Below, one piece after another: positions 35,517-55,880 of a stretch of 64,000 nucleotides of DNA. The notes below the pieces were generated by a model. The model searched no databases, was not told the origin of the DNA, and saw only the letters and a program-made list of their open reading frames with translations. Location: NCBI GenBank assembly GCA_033439295.1, contig JAVTLE010000008.1, forward strand, positions 1,860,001 through 1,924,000. Reading direction: 5' to 3'. Origin of the DNA: Deuterostichococcus epilithicus. Its lineage: Eukaryota; Chlorophyta; Trebouxiophyceae; Prasiolales; Stichococcaceae. The position numbers and the translations under genes are program-made. The number at the start of each line of letters is the position of its first letter. Position 1 is the stretch's first letter.

Positions 35517-36070
35517 GCTTGGCTGGCTGCAGGACCGCTCAGAAGCGCAGGCTCGCACAATATCACAGCATGGCAGCGGCGGCCGTCACCATTGAAGAAG
35601 TCAAATTATCCTCGCCGAATTTGCGCGCATCAATGCAGGCTGCAACCCAAGCACGTCTGCAGCTAGGTGCTGAGTCTCCCGAAATCTGACTGAATCGCTG
35701 CTGCGCTGCGCCTCGACTGTGGCCGTGTGGCGTTAGACCCTTTCGGGGCACGTGAGGTTCCGGAGTTGGCCGGCGCCAACCAGGGCTGCAGCGACGAAAA
35801 GCTTGGCAATCACTTCAACGTTGCACCAGTTGATGCAAATTTGCTTTCAAAAGAGCCTTGCACGGCCGGAGCGCCGCGGTTTGGGTGTGTTCACTTCGCA
35901 GTTTCCGCCAGAGCAAGTCCACGTGCATCGACCGAGGCCACCCTCAGTGCAGCTGACCCCTTTCAGGAGGAAAAGACACTAGTGCTGACTGAATCAAACC
36001 CGCAAGCGCGCTCAGATACTGGCAGCAGCCGCAGGCTTAGCGGCGTGCCGCCGCGCCGGCTGCAGCCGCA
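35517..36070. promoter_or_regulatory. Bidirectional promoter region, METTL13 / RLP24
   Basis: 554 bases between divergent start codons of two translation-related genes. No specific element was recognised. Confidence 0.45.
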
Positions 36071-37383
36071 ATGGTAAGACTGCTTGGCACTTGTCGAGCA
36101 AACGGAGGTTGCCCGCAATCACAATCTTTTGTTCGATCAACGACATTCACTCTCGCTTGCTGCAGCGTCTGGAGAAGTGCTGGTTTTGTTCTAGCACAGT
36201 CTACCCAGGTCATGGCATCACCTTCGTGCGCAATGATGCCACGGTGAGGAGACCAACCCCCGGCGCGCATCGCCTGCTGTGTACTGCACGATACACATTG
36301 CCAGGCGCCTCCCTCTGGCTGGCTAGCGGCTTTTCAATTACAAACTCGACCGCACCGGAACTTAGGATTGGCCGCCGCAGGTCTTCAAATTCTGCCGCTC
36401 AAAGTGCCACAAGAACTTCAAGATGAAGCGCAACCCGCGCAAGGTGCGGTGGACGAAGGCCTACCGCAAGCTCGCGGGCAAGGAGCTGGCTGAGGTGCGC
36501 CGTTTTCCGACTGCTGGCGCACACACTGTGTTGCCTGGTCTTGCTTCAGCTTTGTAGACTCAACAGACCTGCAAGGCAGAGGCTGTCGTTTTGCATGCTG
36601 CTTCTCATGAAGGTTGAGACATGCGGAAGTGTGTCGAGGGCGGTCACCTGAAAGAAGAGGGTCATGGCTGTTGTGAACGGCGGCAGGATGCGACCTTTGA
36701 GATGGAGCGGCGGCGCAACCGACCGGAGAAGTACGACCGGCAGCTCATGCACAAGACGGTGCAGGCCATGCAGAAGGTCGAGGAGGTGAGCTGCTTTCGC
36801 TGCCATCAGCACCGGCCTCTCGCTGACTCGGGACGATCATGCAGCCACGGGCTGCTGCCACTCCTGTCCGAGCTTGACCTGCACATCAGCGGCTGATTTC
36901 TGCGCAGCGAGTGACACGTGTCTGCTTGCTGCGTCCAGGTGCGGGTGAAGCGGCAGGAGCGCTTCTACGAGGCGCGCATGGCCCGCGCGAAGGGCGCGCA
37001 GGTGGCTGCCGAGAAGGCCGAGCTGGAGCGCGACATCAGCCTGGTGAGCACATGCGCCCGAAGCTGCCTCATTCTCTGCTTCTGGTTCATCTTTTGGGTT
37101 TTGTATTACTGCTGCTGTTGCTTGGCCGCCGCTGCGCCTGCCGCAGGCGCCTGCTGCAGAATGGCAGATGAATCGGCGTCCAGCGCTGTGCAGCACCTCG
37201 CTTCCAGGCAAGATTCAGCGACGTGCCGCTGTGACGCGGAGTCGCCGTCTCGTGACGACTCTCTGTGGTACACGACAGGTGCGTGCGCCGGACGCGCTGC
37301 GGGGCAATGCGGCGGAGGGGGACAAGGTCCTGGTGCCGGTGGAGGAGGCGCCGCAGGAGGCGGAGGAGGGCATGGCGGAGTGA
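36071..37383 (+). CDS. RLP24: Ribosome biogenesis protein RLP24 (RSL24D1)
   Basis: Nucleolar L24-like placeholder protein of pre-60S particles, later exchanged for eL24 in the cytoplasm; yeast Rlp24 recruits the AAA-ATPase Drg1. Exons: 36071-36073, 36166-36243, 36381-36494, 36687-36785, 36939-37043 and 37279-37383, giving 167 residues (human 163). Sequence: [20 protein letters not shown] with the Cys-x2-Cys zinc half-site; [20 protein letters not shown] with the second Cxxx[70 protein letters not shown] and an acidic tail. The first coding exon is only the ATG itself, immediately followed by donor GTAAGA. All introns are GT-AG. It is divergent from METTL13 and tail-to-tail with SMC3. Confidence 0.97.
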
Positions 37384-38020
37384 TGCGCGAGGGGGGCTGG
37401 GGGTCCGTGCCGTTGCCTCACCGCGAATCGCTGCGGAGGAACCGCCGCAGGCGGCAGCGGCGCAGCAGAGTGAAGATTGAGGGGCTGGCACTATATCGTC
37501 AGAGTTTATTTTGCAAGCGCCCAGCTGCGGCGGCGGCTGAGCAGCGCCGTCGTCGATCCATCGCAACACCAGCTCAAGGGCAGCAGCAGACTGGCAAGGC
37601 CGACGTGTTGTGAACCCACCAGGATGCAGTCCACCCGCGCCACGCAGACGGACAGACCTTGTCGTTCAGTGGCTCTTTTGCCAGAGGTGGCCAGAGGTGG
37701 CCTTTGCTGCGTTTGCGGATGATCTTTATTCTGGAGCCAGCGTCCAGGATGCGAGAAGCGTTCCGAAATTTGTTGCCAGATGTGCCAGTCTTGCGCCGGG
37801 TGGCAGTTCAAGATGCAAGCTGTGTGACGAGGCTCGCCCCAGCATCCACAGAGGCAGTTTGCCTCCTGCGAAAGCTGCCTTTCCCTAACAAAATCACTTG
37901 CACGCTGCTAGTGCCCAACATCGCAGCTTGGAGTCCAGAATAGCGGCGATTCGCGACAAACTCTACATCTGTATACATGTTGTAGACGGCGGCGGACCCG
38001 TGGCTAGCGCTGTTCAGCCC
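37384..38020. other. Tail-to-tail intergenic region
   Basis: It lies between the RLP24 (+) and SMC3 (-) stop codons. No conserved coding block was recognised. It should contain both 3' UTRs. Confidence 0.5.
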
Positions 38021-47708
<9,688 letters not shown>

Positions 47709-48179
47709 GTTGCCCGGCGATCAGAACGGTGACAACATGAGCCAGCAGACTGTCATGAGCATCTTCGCGGTGCCACAAGCTGATAACGGCAGCACTTGCT
47801 GCTCCTGCGCCGCGAAGCAGCTTCTCAAATTGAACTGGGCGTTCAAATGTGTGGCGGAGTCACCGGCTTATCTGGTCAGAATGTTGCAGCTGCTGCCTTC
47901 TAATAAGCGATCTACGCTATCACCAAAATCAGCAGTTGCACGAGCAGGTCTCTGCGACAGCTTACCATGCTGCCTTCGTGAAATGGAGGAGGGACTCGGC
48001 GAGCAAAGCACGCCACAGCACGCAGGGTTCCTATGGCTGTTGAAACATGCCAATAAACCTAATCCCACGTGGGATCGCCCTTTCAGGGTAGAACACCCAG
48101 AAAACACATTTGACTCCAGCATGACACCTCCTCCGAAATGTAAAGCTGCAACACTGCGAATATCGGAATGCATTCCCTC
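47709..48179. promoter_or_regulatory. SMC3 upstream region
   Basis: 470 bases between the SMC3 ATG and the stop codon of the next gene on the same strand. It should hold the SMC3 promoter and leader. No coding block or motif was recognised. Confidence 0.4.
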
Positions 48180-49930
48180 CTAGTGTCTGTTGCCATCGAG
48201 ATGCTGTTGCGCGTGCTTCAGCGTCGCGGTGGCGACCGCATGCCAGCGCAGGGCCAGCTGCTCCGCCTTCAGGGATATCGCGCCGTTGGGGTGGCGGCGG
48301 AGGCGCCCAATGGTGGGCGAGACGTTGGTGGCTTCCAAGAGCTGCAGCGACGCCTGCAGTCACTGAAATACACTATGGGCATGTGTTGCCGGCCACGAGC
48401 ATGTCAGAGCAGGCAAGCACGCAAAACACTGTCACAGCATGAGCGCACCTCGCCGTAGCTAAGGAGCCTGTCAAGCAGGCCAGCGGCTTCTGGCGCCGAC
48501 AGGCAATGCTGCGGCTGCATGCCGCTCAGCATCGCCTCATTGGTGACGAGGCCTGCAGTGCCAGCAAAGGACGTTGGCCCCCGCCTTGCCGGGTCAAGGC
48601 ACGACACATAATTTGGCTCGAAAAATCTTTTTCCTGCCTGGGACTTAGAGCCCGGAATCCAACAGCCAATACCTGATAGTCGCTCTCCGCACTCTTGGAA
48701 GTCTGCCAGTGTGGCTTCGTCTGGCGTGTCAGAGATCCATCGTAGCAGTGCCACATCTGCCTGCTGGAATGCTGCCTGCGGGGCGGCGGCCAGGGAGTTG
48801 ACAGTCCTCATCGAGCTGAGTCTCAGCAGACGCATGGCGGAGACTGCACCAGGACGTTAAGCAATAGACGACTGCGACCTTACCAGCGCCTCTGTTGTAG
48901 GCGGCAGGCAGTGTGCACACTGCCGCCGGCTGTGGGGCTGCGGCTCACTCGTGTCCTGATGCGCCCGCAGGTGTACTTTCTTGCCCGCCGCACGGCCGCT
49001 GCCTCCTGCAGACTCGGGCCGCCGCTTTCGCTTGCCACCCTGCAGCAGCACAGCAATGCAGAAATGAATGAACATCAGAGCTCGCACTCCAGGCGAAGCA
49101 ATTGCGAACCTGTCTGCACCTGCCCTGACCAGGCGACCCACCTGCGCATCTGGCATTTGTGCTGAAAGCTGACTGATGTCGATTTGCGGCAGGCTGCTCT
49201 CCGGCAGGTCTATCGCCACTTGCCGCGCTCCCAGCTTCTCCAGCCAGTTGAACACTTCAGTCCTGCATCGTGAAGTATGGCTGTCATTCCAGACTCGATG
49301 CTGCCGTTGAGATGCATAGCTGCTGCCGGCAAAACACAGGGCACACGCACTGAGGAGACTCCATGCAGCAAATTCCATCAGCGCACCTATTGGTGCACTT
49401 CAGCGGAACTGGATCGTGTCCCAGCACTTCACCCAGATCGGTCTGGCTCGTGTAGGTAAAGTGACCGGACCCTCGAGGATCGACCCCCACGACCGCCAGG
49501 TGGCTGGCGCCGGTCATGTCCTGCGCGCAGGTTCAGCAGTCGATCGATGCCTAGGAATGCTAGAATTAAGGGCCCTGGGCTTCGTCTCATTCCCAAGGCA
49601 GCTTTCAGCACAGCTACGCTCAGACATGGCCGCACCTGCGCGAAGAAGAGAACGTGCACGGGGCGGTCTTTATCCTGGAGCCGCTGGATGCGGTGGCTGA
49701 CGAAGCGACCGTTTTGCGGCCTCGGGGGCCTGCACATGCAGAAAAAGCGAATCGGACGCGTGCGCCTTCCTGTCGGGCTTTTGAACATTTCAGCTTGGAT
49801 GCCTGGCGGCAGTCGCTGCGTCTCGAGGCTCTTTAAATGTTGAAGGATTTGCATGATTCGCAGGCGGACCCAGCAACACCGTTGATGGCATCGCATCAGT
49901 CGAGGCACAACAGCTTGCGCGCGCCGCACC
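48180..49930 (-). CDS. Protein with C-terminal TFIIS N-domain (LW domain)
   Basis: The last exons encode LSAPEAAGLLDRLLSYGEV, then ASLQLLEATNVSPTIGRLRR, HPNGAISLKAEQLALRWHAV and the end QHLDGNRH (TAG at 48182-48180). This matches the TFIIS N-terminal domain (LL-L, T-IG--V--L-KH, A--L---W), a helical bundle used by transcription elongation factors (TFIIS, Med26, IWS1, elongin A). Upstream exons (about 49520-48900) read VVGVDPRGSGHFTYTSQTDL, EVFNWLEKLGARQVAIDLPE, a basic stretch GGKRKRRPESAGG (possible nuclear signal), and QADVALLRWISDTPDEATLA. I do not recognise the N-terminal part; it resembles parts of plant TFIIS-N proteins of unknown function. The start codon was not found and the 5' limit given is approximate. 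A nuclear transcription role is inferred from the domain. Confidence 0.7.
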
Positions 49931-50507
49931 TGCCTTTCTGGATCATGCTCGTTATTAGGTTTTAGAGTTTCTCTTGTAGCTCAAACACGCTGGGAGATGC
50001 TCAAAGCCAAGATTCAGGCTTCCTCGTCAGGTATTGCAGCCGCGTCACTGCATGCGATGTAACGACACAGTGCAGGCGGGCTGCGTCGGGGGGCGATTTA
50101 CGGTGGTGTAGGACTCCAGGTCGCAGTGCCCATCGAAGCAATCGCACTGACCGCTTGAGCTTGACAGGTTCGTGTTGCGGCTCTGTCGCTGCATTTGTGC
50201 ACCTGTCGTTGCGTTCGAGGTTGCGATACGGAACAGTACGGTGACTTCAGCCAAGGTTTTACGGGCAAGGGGCACAAGGGGACGGTAGCAGCAGCTCTCC
50301 TTGGGCGCAGAAGCTGATTGTTGGCGCCGCGGCGTCTTCACGCAGTTTGTGTGCGCAATTCAATTCATCTCGAGCTCAAGAGGTTTCCGTTAGCGGTGCA
50401 CATCCTAACGCCAATCGCAGCAACGTGCTGATTTTCCTCAATTGCAGCAGGGTTATTACGCGTTTCTCTCGGAAAGCGATCAGCTTGACCCATAGAACAC
50501 AAGAATC
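49931..50507. promoter_or_regulatory. Divergent region, TFIIS-N gene / HISN5
   Basis: It lies between divergent genes and probably also contains the first exon of the TFIIS-N gene. No conserved block was recognised. Confidence 0.35.
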
Positions 50508-51947
50508 ATGTCCTACGCGTGCTTTCAGCGCAAAACCAGCATCGCCTGCAGCACAAGCTCCGCTGGCAGCCGGTCAGCACGGCTCATGTCACGCCTGGTA
50601 CTGTGTCCGGCACCACAGCTCCAGCAGCCCGCTGTCAGGTCAGCACGGCGAAGGCAGCTAGCGCAGATATGCGCTGTGCTACAGCAGGCGCCTGCACCCG
50701 CTGCAACTGGTACGCATGGTGGTGCAAGCCATGCTTTGTGCGGCACAGGTTGCTGCGCTCCGCAGCGCTGAGTGTGCGATTTACCTGTCTGCAGGGCAGC
50801 AGCAGGCGAGGTCAGCATCTGTGCAGCGGAGAACCAACGAGACGCAGGTCGACGTGTCCATCAACCTTGACGGCACGGGCGTCTGCTCAGCGGAGACGCC
50901 TGTGCCGTTCCTTAATCACATGCTGGACGTGAGCGCCTCTCTGTCTGCTGCCTTGTGCTGTGTCTTGAACTTCACGCTGCCTGTTGGCGCTGGTCTATGA
51001 CAGCACGTTGTGCTGACATCATGGAGATTTCGTTAGTGACACCATCTTGTTTGTCCGCGGCTGCAGCAACTTGCTTCGCACGGGCTGTTTAACGTCATCG
51101 TGCGGGCAGAGGGTGACACCTGGATCGACGATCACCACACGTGCGAGGACATCGCGCTGTCACTCGGCACCGCGATCTCACAGGTGACCAATTCTTCTGG
51201 AGCAGATTGTCTCAGCACATGATGCCAGACCTGTATTCCGAGGTTGTGTTGAGATCGGATTGTGACGGATCAGATCATGATTTGACGCTGATCAACCTGC
51301 GCCCCCACAGGCACTGGGCGACCGGAAGGGGATTACCCGCTTTGGCGACTTTTGCGCGCCCTTGGACGAGGCGCTCATCCATGTCGTGCTGGTGAGCGAG
51401 TGAAGGCAGGCTGGCAACTGCAAATGATGTCAACGACTCATGTCTTATGTATGTACATGCATCCAGGCATGCGTCCCTGCGAAAGTGCCACAGCATTGCA
51501 GCTGCAATTCACAGTTCACTTCAGCAGCACTATCTAGGGTTTGTGTACAAGGATCTCGTTCGGCATTCCAGCTCCATCACAGAGAGTCCTGCCAGGCTGC
51601 GTGATTTCTGCAGCATATGCTCTGGAGGGCTCTGCATATCTTAACAGGACCATGTGTCTGTCGCCGCACAGGACCTGTCGGGCCGGCCGCACCTGAGCTT
51701 CGATGTGGACATCCCCACCGAGCGCATCGGCACCTTCGACACACAGATGGTGGAGCACTTTTTTCAGTCGCTAGCCAACACCGCGGGCATGACGCTGCAC
51801 ATCCGCAAGCTGGACGGCCACAACAGCCACCACATCGTGGAGGCCACCTTCAAGGCCTTTGCGCGGGCACTGCGCGCTGCCACCGAGATCGACCCGCGGC
51901 GGCAGGGCATGATCGCCTCCTCCAAGGGCGTCCTCACGCAGCAGTGA
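50508..51947 (+). CDS. HISN5: Imidazoleglycerol-phosphate dehydratase, plastid
   Basis: Sixth step of histidine biosynthesis: dehydrates IGP to imidazole acetol-phosphate, in plants in the plastid. Exons 50508-50709, 50795-50928, 51067-51183, 51311-51391 and 51672-51947 keep frame and give 269 residues, the plant precursor length. The first about 75 residues ([20 protein letters not shown], rich in Ser, Ala, Arg and Gln) look like a transit peptide. Enzyme blocks: [51 protein letters not shown] (first metal motif), [70 protein letters not shown] (second HHxxE motif), SSKGVL. Both HHxxE manganese motifs are intact. The usual FLDHML is FLNHML, and IPSSKG is IASSKG. Confidence 0.97.
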
Positions 51948-52184
51948 AATAATTTGCGGTGGGCCGAATACAGGTCATCGGCTCCTCGCAATGAGGAGCA
52001 CGGGTGTTACGCTGGGTATGCGAACATGTGCCACCAGCCTTGGCAACCGAGACTGAGGCTTGAGGAGTGAGGACAGTGATCATATCTGTACATTCACGGG
52101 TTGTTGGGTGCCTTGCGCATTTGGTTTTTGCACACTGGTTGCTGGCTGCATCTGAACCGCAGCTGAAGGTCAATTTGGGCTGTT

Positions 52185-53178
52185 CGATTCACAACAATGG
52201 CCGTTCGCCAGGGGCGAGACGCTAGTTTTTCGTCGGTCGAAAGGGGCCAAATCAAAGGGGAGCAGCCAGGTCGCTAATAAGGCTGGCCGAGGAATGACAG
52301 CACTGAACACCAACCTGTGGCGAAAACGGCTGCAGCACGACACATCGCAACATGCAGCAGCTGGTATGGCATGCTCATTCTAATATGATCGCAGGACTCA
52401 TACAGATGGCAAATCAGCACGTTCCAGGCCACTCACGGCTCGGGTGAGGAAAACATTTATGAAATGTGCATCAGCGTCAGCGCGACGTGAGTTCCCAGGC
52501 CGAAAGTGCAGAAGCACTTTTGACGTCTGCTGAAACGAGCAGGCGCGATTTGCCGCATGCAGCTCGGCAGGCGAGCATCCCCAGCTTGGACATGAACAGC
52601 CCCCCTGGTACTTGGCAGGTGGGCGGATAAACCTACCCACGAGCGGAAGCTGGGCGAAAGTTGAACTTTGCCCGAAATTGTCCGCCGTGATTGATCCCTC
52701 CGAAACACCCCTTATGCAACTTGCTGCAGCGCGCAGCGGCTGCCAGCTGCAGCAGCTGTGCAACCTGCCAGCGGAGCGCTCTGCAGCCCAACGGCTTCTG
52801 AACTACGGTCTGCGTCTGGCGATCGCGATTACCACACTCGTTATAAGGGTGGTTTCATAGGACGGGTGTGCTTCCCCGTTCTATGGAAAATCGTACTAAG
52901 GGCGCGGAAACGATTCTAACGTCAACTCGCCAAATATTAGAACGCCGGCTGCCGGGGCGCCGTTCGCACGGCCGGCTGCAACGCGAGGCGTCTGCCTCAC
53001 GCAAGGTTTGCAGACTGTCTCAAGGAACAGCTGACGGACCACGGAAGGCCTGAAGACGCAGACTGAAACCAGCAAAAGGCGTATGAGGTTTCCCGTCGAC
53101 GACTCTTAGGGTTTACTACGGCCAGGCGAGAACTTAAGAGCATAAGTTTGAATCACCGAAGGTGATTAGACGAAATTC
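52185..53178. repeat. About 1-kb repeat, copy 1
   Basis: It starts near ACAACAATGGCCGTTCGCC and ends near GTTTGAATCACCGAAGGTGA. It shares its whole length, with indels, with the copies at about 57370-58313 and 58343-59358. Shared landmarks are CAGGGGCGAGACGCTA at the start, GCAACATGCAGCAGCTGG, TCTATGGAAAATCGTACTAA (52882-52901), CGGCTGCCGGGGCGCCG, ACGACTCTTAGGGTTTAC, and a terminal hairpin. The terminal hairpin is decayed in this copy (GATTAGAC instead of GATCAAAC). A plus-strand frame (52868-53053, reading SMENRTKGAETILTSTRQIL) is conserved between copies but may only reflect DNA similarity. No transposase was recognised. Confidence 0.9.
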
Positions 53179-53740
53179 AGTAGTCCGCATACCAGCCCTT
53201 GCGCACGCAGCGTCCTAGCTTGGACACTCGGCCTAGAGGCTCGACTTTGCTTCAGTGTTCCGCCGCTTGCCGCCGCACCCTCGCTTTATTGCTAACCCCC
53301 TATCTGGACATCCAGATTTCAAACCATCCATCTTGTGCAACTGCCGGGCTTGCCGATGGGCACAGCACGCTGCCGATTGCCAATTCAGATGGCAATCAAA
53401 CATCGGTGCTGGATCGAGGTGCTGGAATCTTGCATTGCTCCTCATCTACCCATAGCTTTGCGCCTTTGCCCACACCACCACCGCGCCCAGCGCTGTGGCG
53501 GCCGCTACGCACATGCGCAGTGCGTCAATCGGGCCTTCGGCTGGTGGCGCAGCTAGAAAGACGCCGTTCGCTGCTGGCGCGCTGTCGTTCGCCACTGTGC
53601 TGGGGGGTTGCTGCCGGAACGGCATCGTCACCGGCGGCTTCGTCCGCCAATGCTGGGGCTTCCTCTGTCATCACCTGTGAAAATGTGAATCCAACACTGA
53701 TGGACAGGGCATCAGTGGTGTGCGGTGTGTGAGCAGAGTG

Positions 53741-53786
53741 TGTGGGGTTTGGAAGGGGGTTGGGTGGTGATGTGATGTGGGGTTTG
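53741..53786 (-). terminator. C-rich tract after U4 (putative 3'-end signal)
   Basis: On the transcribed strand AAACCCCACATCACATCACC follows the U4 3' hairpin directly, then more C-rich sequence. The U5 gene has AAACCCCACCCC at the same position and U1 has ACCCCGACCCCC. The role in snRNA 3'-end formation is inferred from this shared position. Confidence 0.5.
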
Positions 53787-53933
53787 GAGGGATACAGCCG
53801 AAGCGCCCTCCGTCCAGAAATTGTCAGAGGGCCGAGGCCACAATGACGGGGATTGGATTTAGTTTTCAACCAGCAATAGTCGCGTCTCGGTTAGACCTCA
53901 TTAACTGCGACATTGCCCCAAGCGCAAAGGTAT
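53786..53933 (-). ncRNA. U4: U4 spliceosomal snRNA
   Basis: The transcribed strand starts ATACCTTTGCGCTTGGGGCA and continues with the 5' stem-loop kink-turn (CAGTTAATGAGG ... CCGAGACGCG) bound by the 15.5K/Snu13 protein. Next come CTATTGCTGGTTGAAAAC, a central region, an Sm site (CTGACAATTTCTGG) and a 3' hairpin GGAGGG-x(17)-CCCTCC with CTTCGG in it. The length of about 148 matches known U4 RNAs. The U6-pairing sequences (stem I GCTTGG-type and stem II at the 5' end) are present. Its ACCCATAAC upstream element is at 53991-53999. U4 holds U6 inactive in the tri-snRNP. Confidence 0.95.
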
Positions 53934-53990
53934 CCTACACACACGAAACCGAGAATATGAGAGGCTTTGCCCGCGGTCGGCACTGCCCGA

Positions 53991-53999
53991 GTTATGGGT
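53991..53999 (-). promoter_or_regulatory. snRNA upstream element of U4
   Basis: ACCCATAAC on the transcribed strand, about 58-66 bases before the predicted U4 5' end. The same nine bases precede U5, U1 and U2. Confidence 0.75.
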
Positions 54000-54009
54000 T
54001 TGGTGACGT

Positions 54010-54880
54010 GAGACATTGAGTCCCAGCGTCGTGGGCGCTTTGCTAGATAGGTACCTAGTATAATTTCTTGCTCCAATGGTGACAATTGAGTCGTAGACCT
54101 TTCTGTGACACCAATGCATCCTTTCGCGGGTCGGCATTAGAGAGTTCGTTCAACTCCGCAGCGCAGCAGCCGAGAGTACAGAGAGAAGCTGTGGCAAACT
54201 CCCAAGCGGTAGAAGGGCACTAAACCCTGCGGGACATCGGCAATAGCAGCATAGTGCCGCGGAGCTATGCCACACGCTCTGTGACGGCGTCCACTAATTG
54301 ATCCTCCAGCGGCATCCAAAAGGTCAATTTGCTCAGCACGTTGGATGTTGTGCGGCGGCAGATGCAGCGCCGCCTGCCACTACACAACACCCAACAGCTG
54401 CGGATCATCCGGCTGATCGCGCCACAGTTCAGCAGGGCAATTTTTTTATTCGCCACAGTTCAAAGAGAGCGCCGACATGCCCTCTTCTAGCAAGCCCCTG
54501 CGCCAGCTCTGCAGGCTCACCTGGGTCTGGCTGGCGGCCGCGTCGGTGTGCAGGCTGGAAAGCGGCCCTCGTTGAACGTCTTTGGGCACAGGTCCACGTC
54601 GGCGCGCCGGGTGCAATGCTACCGCACCGCGGTGCAGTCCGCGCATGTCGCTGCTAGTTGCTCATACTTCGCTGAGCCTGGGTTGTAATGTCGTGAAAAG
54701 TAGAGCACATCTGTCAGGTCAGTGTCAGCGGCATGTGATTGACCCCAACCGTTTCCGCCGCAATGCATGTCACCCTAGTGCATTGCAGCGTATTCATCGC
54801 CATGGCACACGGGCAGCTGATCGGTGCCTAACGCTTGCGAGAGGTTCGACAAGGGAGTGTTCCGAAAGGGAACACGGTGG
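54010..54880. other. Spacer between U4 and U5 genes
   Basis: No protein exon or known RNA was recognised. The sequence has several short inverted repeats (for example TAGGTACCTA at 54047-54056). It could hide another small RNA, but no ACCCATAAC element lies inside it. Confidence 0.4.
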
Positions 54881-54926
54881 TTGGGGGAGGGGAAGAGGGG
54901 GAGGAGGGGGGACGGGGTGGGGTTTG
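54880..54926 (-). terminator. C-rich tract after U5 (putative 3'-end signal)
   Basis: Reads AAACCCCACCCCGTCCCCCC on the transcribed strand directly after the 3' hairpin, then more C-rich sequence. Compare the U4 tract. Confidence 0.5.
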
Positions 54927-55041
54927 GTGCCGACAGGCACAGAAAAATTTTGGGAAATACGGCTTGTCGAAGACAGCGCTCGGAAATCTTTAGTAAAAGG
55001 CGAAAGATTTGTACGGCAACAGAGCTGACCTCGCCGTTGGT
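54924..55041 (-). ncRNA. U5: U5 spliceosomal snRNA
   Basis: The invariant loop 1 region is intact on the transcribed strand: AAATCTTTCGCCTTTTACTA then AAGATTTCCG (about 55012-54982), the U5 loop that aligns the two exons. Flanking strands ACGGC and GCCGT close the long stem. Then follow an Sm site (AAAATTTTTCTG, about 54952-54941) and a 3' hairpin GTGCC-TGTC-GGCAC (54940-54927). The 5' end was set at about 55041 from the closing stem and the spacing to the upstream element. Length is about 118. It is followed at once by an AAACCCCAC tract. Confidence 0.94.
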
Positions 55042-55098
55042 TTAACCCGAAAATATGCCAGGTAACATTCCAAGCGATTTTGGCTGTTGGGGTGACGG

Positions 55099-55107
55099 GT
55101 TATGGGT
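55099..55107 (-). promoter_or_regulatory. snRNA upstream element of U5
   Basis: ACCCATAAC on the transcribed strand, about 58-66 bases upstream of the proposed 5' end. Confidence 0.75.
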
Positions 55108-55697
55108 CAAGATGTCCCAACTTCTGTGCTGTGGTTCTCGCGACAAAGCTACAATTTCGACTCCAAACAGACTCAGACCATACACGCATGTCGTTAGCGT
55201 TGAATATTCTTTCGCGATGCAATGAGATGACGAGAGAGCAAGCACTTGTACGAAGTGACGAGCTGCCGCCATGAGGACGTTGCCGCACCGCAGGCCGCCG
55301 AGGAAGACCGCCATCGCCACTGCAGTGCACGAGACCGAGCAGTGGCGAGACCGGGCTGGCGAGTAAATTTTTCCACTTGGTGTTTAAAAGACTGTCTTGT
55401 CAACAACACACATTGCAGGCGTGGGCGTGCTGTAGGCTCTGATGCCAAGAGCATATACGGNTAACTAAGCGCCGCTGCTGCGGCAGGCTGTGTGGGGGAA
55501 GAGAGGTAGCAGCGGGGGCCGTGCGGGGTCAGCGCCAGTGTTGGCGGATTAAAGTGTGAGCCCGCTGCTGCAGCGTCGCTGGGCACAGCCGCGTTTGCGG
55601 CAGGCNTGGCAGAATTACACAGCTGCGGTAAAGAGGTTGCTCTGACACCGTGCCGCGGCCAAGCCATGAAATAAGGAAGCTATGCTGAAATATGTAG

Positions 55698-55765
55698 TGT
55701 GGTGGGGTGGGGTGGGGTTGAGGTTGGGGTTGAGGATGCGCATGCGCAAAACCTCGGCCTACTTC
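55698..55765 (-). repeat. Orphan copy of the U1 3' hairpin plus C-rich tract
   Basis: The transcribed-strand sequence TAGGCCGAGG-TTTTGCGCATGCGCATCCTC then AACCCCAACC closely matches the U1 3' hairpin (TAGGCTGAGG-CTTGCGCATGCGCATCCTC) and its following tract. No U1-like body lies upstream. It is a partial duplication, perhaps a U1 pseudogene remnant. Confidence 0.8.
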
Positions 55766-55837
55766 AATCATGGACGCCATGCAAACCCCGCATTGTTAGC
55801 CTGGATGAAATGCTAGGTGCAGATTAGCCGTTTGCAG

Positions 55838-55880
55838 CGTGGGCGGGGGGGAGTGGGGGTGGGGGGAGGGGGTCGGGGTG
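55838..55880 (-). terminator. C-rich tract after U1 (putative 3'-end signal)
   Basis: ACCCCGACCCCCTCCCCCCA on the transcribed strand follows the U1 3' hairpin at once, then continues as a C-rich run. Confidence 0.5.

Noticed and set aside
55680-55735. G-rich (TGGGG)n run as a telomere or centromere repeat
   Set aside because: The tracts are short, irregular and placed just past snRNA 3' ends. They fit better as gene-linked C-rich tails.
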